10,521 nucleotides of DNA, from assembly GCA_002505355.1 (NCBI GenBank), contig DAUW01000099.1, positions 1 through 10,521 on the forward strand. Reading direction: 5' to 3'. The notes below the pieces were generated by a model, which was not told the DNA's origin, ran no database searches, and was given only the letters and a program-made list of their open reading frames with translations. Positions 7,409 to 10,521 of the stretch are shown here, piece by piece (the stretch's first letter is position 1; every line of letters begins with the position of its first letter). Origin of the DNA: Euryarchaeota archaeon UBA229 (GTDB taxonomy: Archaea > Thermoplasmatota > Poseidoniia > Poseidoniales > Poseidoniaceae). A program made the position numbers and the translations under genes.

Positions 7409-7460
7409 GCTTAACGCATTCCGGCGTGAGGTTTGAATTATGCGTTATCCTACGTTAGCC
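7409..7460. promoter_or_regulatory. Compact bidirectional promoter with one shared TATA-like element
   Basis: The only AT-rich element between the two divergent genes is TTTGAATTA at 7432-7440. Its centre is 28 bases from ATG 7408 (minus strand) and 25 bases from ATG 7461 (plus strand). Archaeal TATA boxes lie about 26 bases before the transcription start, so both genes could give leaderless mRNAs from one shared element. This also favours ATG 7461 as the moaE start. It is inference from spacing only. Confidence 0.35.
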
Positions 7461-7886
7461 ATGGACGGGGACATTGTCATTGTTGAATCTCCGGTTGAGC
7501 TTGACCCTCAGGCGCTGCTAACACTATTGGATTTGACCGGTTGTGGTGCAGTAGTATCGTTTCTCGGAATCACCAGAGAATATGATGACGGCAAGGAAAT
7601 ATACCGACTAGAATTTGATGCATGGCAAGAAAAATTAGGTGAGGTTTTACATGGACTAGCGGCTGATGCAATCAGTAAATTTGGGGTCAAGAAAGTCGCT
7701 ATGTCACACCGTACCGGTAGTGTCAATGCTGGGGAGAATATCGTCTCAATCCATGTTGCAAGTCCCCACAGAAAGGCAGCATTTCGCGCTTGTGAATGGC
7801 TGATAGACGAATTAAAAATGCAAGCACCGATTTGGAAGAAAGAAGTTTCTAGTGTTGGAGAAAAATGGAAGGCGGGATTAGGGTGA
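7461..7886 (+). CDS. moaE: Molybdopterin synthase large (catalytic) subunit MoaE
   Basis: MoaE transfers sulfur from the thiocarboxylated C-terminus of MoaD to cyclic pyranopterin monophosphate, giving the dithiolene of molybdopterin. Counting from ATG 7461 (141 aa), the family features appear in order: GAVVSFLGITRE (29-40), LEFDAW, SHRTGSVNAGE (82-92), SPHRKAAFRACEWLIDELK (101-119) and APIWKKE (122-128). K119 and K126 match the two catalytic lysines of the E. coli enzyme, with the same seven-residue spacing. An upstream in-frame ATG at 7440 would add seven residues (MRYPTLA). ATG 7461 is preferred because family members start close to the first strand and because a TATA-like element lies 25 bases upstream. 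moaC follows, nearly overlapping. The partner MoaD is not in the window. Confidence 0.95.
   Translation: MDGDIVIVESPVELDPQALLTLLDLTGCGAVVSFLGITREYDDGKEIYRLEFDAWQEKLGEVLHGLAADAISKFGVKKVAMSHRTGSVNAGENIVSIHVASPHRKAAFRACEWLIDELKMQAPIWKKEVSSVGEKWKAGLG
7881..7886 (+). promoter_or_regulatory. Shine-Dalgarno GGGTGA at the moaE stop, deciding the moaC start
   Basis: GGGTGA includes the moaE stop codon and lies five bases before ATG 7892. It supports that codon as the moaC start rather than ATG 7865, which lies inside moaE and lacks such a site. The arrangement implies coupled translation of moaE and moaC. Confidence 0.5.
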
Positions 7887-7891
7887 AAGAT

Positions 7892-8341
7892 ATGAATAAA
7901 AAAATCGATGGTGTAGTAGATATCAGTAGCAAGGAAATTGTCAAACGCAGCGCTACAGCCACAGGCATAGTTAGACTGAGCAAACAATCAATCGACGCAA
8001 TTACCAACAAGACGGTCAAGAAAGGCGATGTGTTGGAAGCATCGACAATAGCCGCAATCCAAGCGGTGAAAGAGACGCCAAGAATTATCCCTCACTGTCA
8101 CCCAATACCACTAGAGGGTTGTACCGTCAATTGGGAGGTATTGAGTGATTCACTGCGCTGCACAGTTGACGTAGTCGCTCACTACAAGACAGGGATTGAA
8201 ATGGAGGCGATAACCGGCGTCTGTGCTGGTCTATTGTGCGCCCTTGACATGGTCAAATCATTTGAGAAGGACGCCGATGGACAATATCCAAACAGTGAAA
8301 TTTGTGAAGTAAAAATAGTAAAAAAATACAAATCAGAGTGA
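7892..8341 (+). CDS. moaC: Cyclic pyranopterin monophosphate synthase MoaC
   Basis: MoaC converts the MoaA product 3',8-cyclo-7,8-dihydro-GTP to cyclic pyranopterin monophosphate, the second half of step one in molybdenum cofactor synthesis. In the 149-aa protein from ATG 7892, 'GVVDISSKEIVKRSATATG' (7-25) is the usual N-terminal strand. KKGDVL (43-48) carries the equivalent of catalytic Lys51 of E. coli, IPHCHPIPL (66-74) holds the active-site His, KTGIEMEA (99-106) has the two glutamates, and DMVK (119-122) matches the E. coli Asp128-Lys131 pair with conserved spacing. Everything needed for catalysis is present. ATG 7865 gives nine extra residues and overlaps moaE by 22 bases; ATG 7892 has a good ribosome site and matches family starts. 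The moaE-moaC pair is common in molybdenum cofactor operons. Confidence 0.95.
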   Translation: MNKKIDGVVDISSKEIVKRSATATGIVRLSKQSIDAITNKTVKKGDVLEASTIAAIQAVKETPRIIPHCHPIPLEGCTVNWEVLSDSLRCTVDVVAHYKTGIEMEAITGVCAGLLCALDMVKSFEKDADGQYPNSEICEVKIVKKYKSE

Positions 8342-8365
8342 GTTTCTCACACCGCATCATTCATT

Positions 8366-8378
8366 GGATATCATATCC
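8366..8378. promoter_or_regulatory. 13-bp palindrome GGATATCATATCC upstream of glpX
   Basis: Perfect six-base arms (GGATAT/ATATCC) flank a single central C, centred 18 bases before ATG 8390. The one-base centre argues against an RNA hairpin and for a protein-binding site on DNA. It is also the AT-rich element nearest the glpX start, so it may overlap an internal promoter in the 48-bp gap after moaC. Confidence 0.35.
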
Positions 8379-8389
8379 TGTCCCTAATC

Positions 8390-9346
8390 ATGGGCAAAGT
8401 CTCAGACCTAGCACACCATTTCCTTGATGCTGTCGACATGGCGGCAATTGCTAGCGCTAGGTGGCGTGGCAAAGGCGACAAAATGGCAGCCGATGCCGCA
8501 GCAGTAGCAGCAATGCGGGCAACCTTCGATAACGTTCCATTCGATGGGCGTGTGGCTATCGGAGAGGGCGAGCGAGACGAAGCTCCGATGTTGTACATCG
8601 GTGAACAGTTAGGTTGTGAGATAGGAAATCCGAATGTACTAGCTATTGACATCGCAGTAGATCCGCTAGAGTGTACTAATAACTGCGCAGATGATTTGCC
8701 AAATTCAATCGCGGTATTAGCCGCCGCACCGCGGGGAACGTTACTACATGCTCCAGATTGCTACATGAACAAAATTGCCGCTGGGCCAGAGATGGAAGGA
8801 CACATTACGCTGGATGCTAGTGTTGAGTATAACATTGAGCAGGTTGCTTCCGTATTGGATAAACCAATTGACGAAGTGAGGATAATTGCGCTCGACAGAC
8901 CTAGGCATCATGACTTATTCAAAGACATCAAACGCTTGGGCGCTGGATTAACCTTGTTGGGCGATGGTGACATCGCGGCTGCGCTTTGGGCGGCAAGACC
9001 GGAAGGTAATCACGACATGCTGCTGGGCATTGGAGCCGCTCCTGAAGGAGTCATCACGGCTACTGCAATAAGGGGAACTGGCGGAGTGTTTGAAGGTCGC
9101 TTGGTATTCCGCTCCGATGAGGAACAGGCTAGAGCAGCTGGAATGATTGATGATGATTTAACAAGACTTTGGGGCGCCAAAGACCTCTGCCAGTCTGAGG
9201 ACGCTATATTTGTTGCCTCGGGAGTTTGTGACGGGTATTTACCCGGGGTCAAGGTTTACAATGATGGTACAGTGGCAACCTTCGCAGAAATGATCGATGT
9301 TGCGACAGGACGGGTAACTAGACACGATAGAACTCATAGTTTGTGA
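8390..9346 (+). CDS. glpX: Class II fructose-1,6-bisphosphatase, GlpX family
   Basis: GlpX removes the 1-phosphate of fructose-1,6-bisphosphate, the committing step of gluconeogenesis. The whole 318-aa chain follows the family: ASARWRGKGDKMAADAAAV (21-39), the metal-binding AIGEGERDEAPMLYIGE (56-72), the phosphatase motif DPLECTNN (91-98), HAPDCYMNKIAAGP (120-133), DRPRHHDL (169-176), GDGDIAAAL (191-199) and GIGAAPEGV (213-221). The phosphatase motif is normally DPxEGT; here residue 95 is Cys (TGT) instead of Gly, while the Asp, Glu and Thr are kept. The N-terminus aligns with E. coli GlpX, supporting ATG 8390. The gene lies 48 bp after moaC and 4 bp before the HTH_10 gene. Together with the aldolase at 4308-5285 it covers two consecutive gluconeogenic steps. 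GlpX homologues can also act on sedoheptulose-1,7-bisphosphate. Confidence 0.93.
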   Translation: MGKVSDLAHHFLDAVDMAAIASARWRGKGDKMAADAAAVAAMRATFDNVPFDGRVAIGEGERDEAPMLYIGEQLGCEIGNPNVLAIDIAVDPLECTNNCADDLPNSIAVLAAAPRGTLLHAPDCYMNKIAAGPEMEGHITLDASVEYNIEQVASVLDKPIDEVRIIALDRPRHHDLFKDIKRLGAGLTLLGDGDIAAALWAARPEGNHDMLLGIGAAPEGVITATAIRGTGGVFEGRLVFRSDEEQARAAGMIDDDLTRLWGAKDLCQSEDAIFVASGVCDGYLPGVKVYNDGTVATFAEMIDVATGRVTRHDRTHSL

Positions 9347-9350
9347 TGTT

Positions 9351-9965
9351 ATGTCAACGATTGTCAGAATTGAAGTTCGTCTGCCAGATGGCCACTGGGC
9401 CGGGGAAGCAACACGAAACAATCCTGATGTAGTGCTACAGATTATTGAAACCATGCCGCTTGGCAGAGGCAGAGGGACTGCACAAATTACCGCAGAGGAG
9501 AAGTTGATTAACGACCTAGAGAATCTCGCAGGTATCGAGACTGTCAGCCCTCTAGGTGATGGCAAGGCTACTGTGACAATCGCAAGCGGCGGGGGGGGAT
9601 TCATCAAACCGTTGAGAACAGTCGGAATAGTGCCGCGAACCCCGTTTGACGTCATCGATGGCTGGGCTGATTGGACAATACAATGCTCACCGCAACAGGC
9701 AAAACAATTGGTGAAGGAAATTGAGTTAGAAGATTTGCAAATGAGGCTTAAATCAACCAGAGCAAGTAGAGAAAAATTACTGACTTCAAGACAACGAGAG
9801 GTGTTTGAACTTGCTCGTAGAAGAGGTTATTGGAGTACTCCAAGAGATACTTCGTTGACTAATTTATCCGTTGAGCTAAATATCGCTAAATCTACTTTAT
9901 CGGTCATGCTACACTCTATCGAATGCAAAATTATTGACAGATACTATGATGAAATTTTATCGTAA
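9351..9965 (+). CDS. HTH_10 (bacterio-opsin activator-type) transcription regulator
   Basis: The C-terminal third is a clear HTH_10 domain: LTSRQREVFELARRRGYW (144-161), then TPRDTSLTNLSVELNIAKST (163-182), and a recognition helix through residue 195. This domain is characteristic of archaeal regulators such as Bat and its relatives. The N-terminal 130 residues lack a GAF or PAS signature I can identify. They contain two beta-rich segments split by a Gly4 stretch (80-83), encoded by a run of eight G (9591-9598), and may be a ligand- or partner-binding half, as in other archaeal two-part HTH_10 proteins. The start follows the glpX stop by four bases, so the two are probably co-transcribed. Likely targets are glpX itself or the downstream oxygenase gene, but this cannot be shown here. 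Confidence 0.85.
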   Translation: MSTIVRIEVRLPDGHWAGEATRNNPDVVLQIIETMPLGRGRGTAQITAEEKLINDLENLAGIETVSPLGDGKATVTIASGGGGFIKPLRTVGIVPRTPFDVIDGWADWTIQCSPQQAKQLVKEIELEDLQMRLKSTRASREKLLTSRQREVFELARRRGYWSTPRDTSLTNLSVELNIAKSTLSVMLHSIECKIIDRYYDEILS

Positions 9966-9993
9966 TACGAACATGTTCGCAAAGACAATAAGG

Positions 9994-10006
9994 AAGACCC
10001 GGTCTT
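9994..10006. promoter_or_regulatory. 13-bp palindrome AAGACCCGGTCTT before the PaaA/BoxB-like gene
   Basis: Six-base arms AAGACC/GGTCTT surround a single C, centred 16 bases before ATG 10016. An AT-rich AAATTTTAT at 9951-9959 could serve as the TATA box, which would put the transcription start near 9982 and the palindrome just downstream of it, a typical repressor position. The one-base centre makes an RNA hairpin unlikely. The HTH_10 gene ends 28 bp upstream and is a candidate binder. Confidence 0.4.
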
Positions 10007-10015
10007 GCGTTGAAC

Positions 10016-10521
10016 ATGGACAATTTACCGAATACTTGGGATGAGTGGATTACAAACTTTGGAGAATGGCAGCAAAGAGTAGGTTTTGACCCTACATGGC
10101 TAGGCGATTTTGAACTATCTGTGCTCTTCGATTGGGAGAGAGCTGGAGACGTCATCGAATTTGGTGACTACAAAGGTAGGGCAAAGTGGGAGCGTGCGCT
10201 ACAAGTACCTCAACAGAGCATGCGCGATGCGCTAATTGCAATGATTACTGTACAAGGCGACACAGAATTTGCATCGGTTGAACAACAGCGACACTTACTG
10301 GCTTCTGCCCCAACAGATTACGATCGTTACGCTGCCGCCAGAATAATGGCAGAAGAACAGCGACACGGTTGGCAAATGGCTTATCTGTTGATGACGTATT
10401 TCGGACAGCAGGGACGTAGAGAGGCGCAAAAACTCTTGGAAAGAAATGCCCAGGACGGCGACCGCCTACTTGGAGCATTCAACATCCCAATGCCGCACTG
10501 GCTTGACTTCTTCTGCTACAC
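10016..10521 (+). CDS. PaaA/BoxB-type diiron oxygenase, 5' part (runs off the window)
   Basis: ATG 10016 opens a frame that stays open to the window end (168 codons, no stop). The translation contains a ferritin-like diiron pattern: GDTEFASVEQQ (81-91, E84 as first ligand) and RIMAEEQRHGWQ (109-120) with the E114-x-x-H117 pair. RLLGAFNIPMPHWLDFF (150-166) follows and resembles the matching region of phenylacetyl-CoA epoxidase subunit PaaA and benzoyl-CoA epoxidase BoxB. These enzymes insert an oxygen atom into the ring of an aromatic acyl-CoA. The remaining ligands should lie beyond the window. PaaA and BoxB cannot be separated with this part alone. In-frame TTG 10010 would add two residues and there is no strong ribosome site, so a separate promoter with a short leader is likely. 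PaaA would need PaaB, C, D and E partners; none is visible yet. Confidence 0.75.
   Translation, partial: MDNLPNTWDEWITNFGEWQQRVGFDPTWLGDFELSVLFDWERAGDVIEFGDYKGRAKWERALQVPQQSMRDALIAMITVQGDTEFASVEQQRHLLASAPTDYDRYAAARIMAEEQRHGWQMAYLLMTYFGQQGRREAQKLLERNAQDGDRLLGAFNIPMPHWLDFFCY

Noticed and set aside
7508..7987. 159-codon open frame on the minus strand opposite moaE and moaC
   Set aside because: It is antisense to two well-conserved genes, its translation is rich in Ser, Pro and Cys without a recognisable domain, and it is explained by the reading frame of the true genes.
9239..9655. 138-codon minus-strand frame opposite the glpX end and the HTH_10 gene start
   Set aside because: It is a shadow of two genes with strong family support, and has low-complexity Pro/Ser/Val content.
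1..10521. CRISPR array, insertion sequence or attachment site
   Set aside because: No regularly spaced repeats, no terminal inverted repeats flanking a transposase, and no tRNA-adjacent duplication were seen.

Overview
The window looks archaeal. The protein encoded at 9351-9965 has the HTH_10 (bacterio-opsin-activator type) C-terminus that is mostly confined to archaea. There are small winged-helix regulators, very short intergenic spacers, and TATA-like elements placed for leaderless or short-leader transcripts. By eye the base composition is moderate (low-to-mid 40s % GC). The mix of proteins (aerobic oxygenases, class I aldolase, GlpX phosphatase) would suit a marine mesophilic euryarchaeon such as Poseidoniales (Marine Group II). 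That placement is inference from recollection of such genomes, not a search result.

Layout. Positions 1-2700 (minus strand) hold the possible 5' end of a truncated gene and a large 856-aa protein with an N-terminal winged helix and an unrecognised body. A 212-bp divergent control region (2701-2912) follows. It carries four GTTAC half-sites arranged as two helically phased, mutually inverted pairs around a 13-bp direct repeat. From it a small winged-helix protein reads rightward (2913-3242) and meets, tail to tail with a 2-bp gap, the end of a leftward four-gene block (7408 to 3245). In transcription order that block is: an FAD/NAD(P)-type oxidoreductase, a crotonase (enoyl-CoA hydratase family), a class I fructose-bisphosphate-type aldolase, and a Rieske mononuclear-iron oxygenase of the choline/carnitine monooxygenase type. 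The crotonase and aldolase genes overlap by 38 bp.

A short divergent promoter (7409-7460) separates this block from a rightward set: moaE, moaC (molybdopterin biosynthesis), glpX (class II fructose-1,6-bisphosphatase), an HTH_10 regulator, and the start of a PaaA/BoxB-type diiron oxygenase that runs off the end of the window.

How the genes fit together. MoaC makes cyclic pyranopterin monophosphate and MoaE is the large subunit of molybdopterin synthase, so these two act in one pathway. The aldolase and GlpX catalyse, in principle, consecutive gluconeogenic steps (triose phosphates to fructose-1,6-bisphosphate to fructose-6-phosphate), although they lie in opposite transcription units. The Rieske oxygenase, crotonase, flavoprotein and PaaA/BoxB-like gene point to oxygen-dependent breakdown of small organic compounds (quaternary amines, CoA-linked or aromatic acids). 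The actual substrates cannot be read from the sequence. The most unusual features are the 2701-2912 control region, the unidentified 856-aa protein, and a Gly-to-Cys change in the active-site DPxEGT motif of GlpX. I see no RNA genes, CRISPR arrays, insertion sequences or integration sites.
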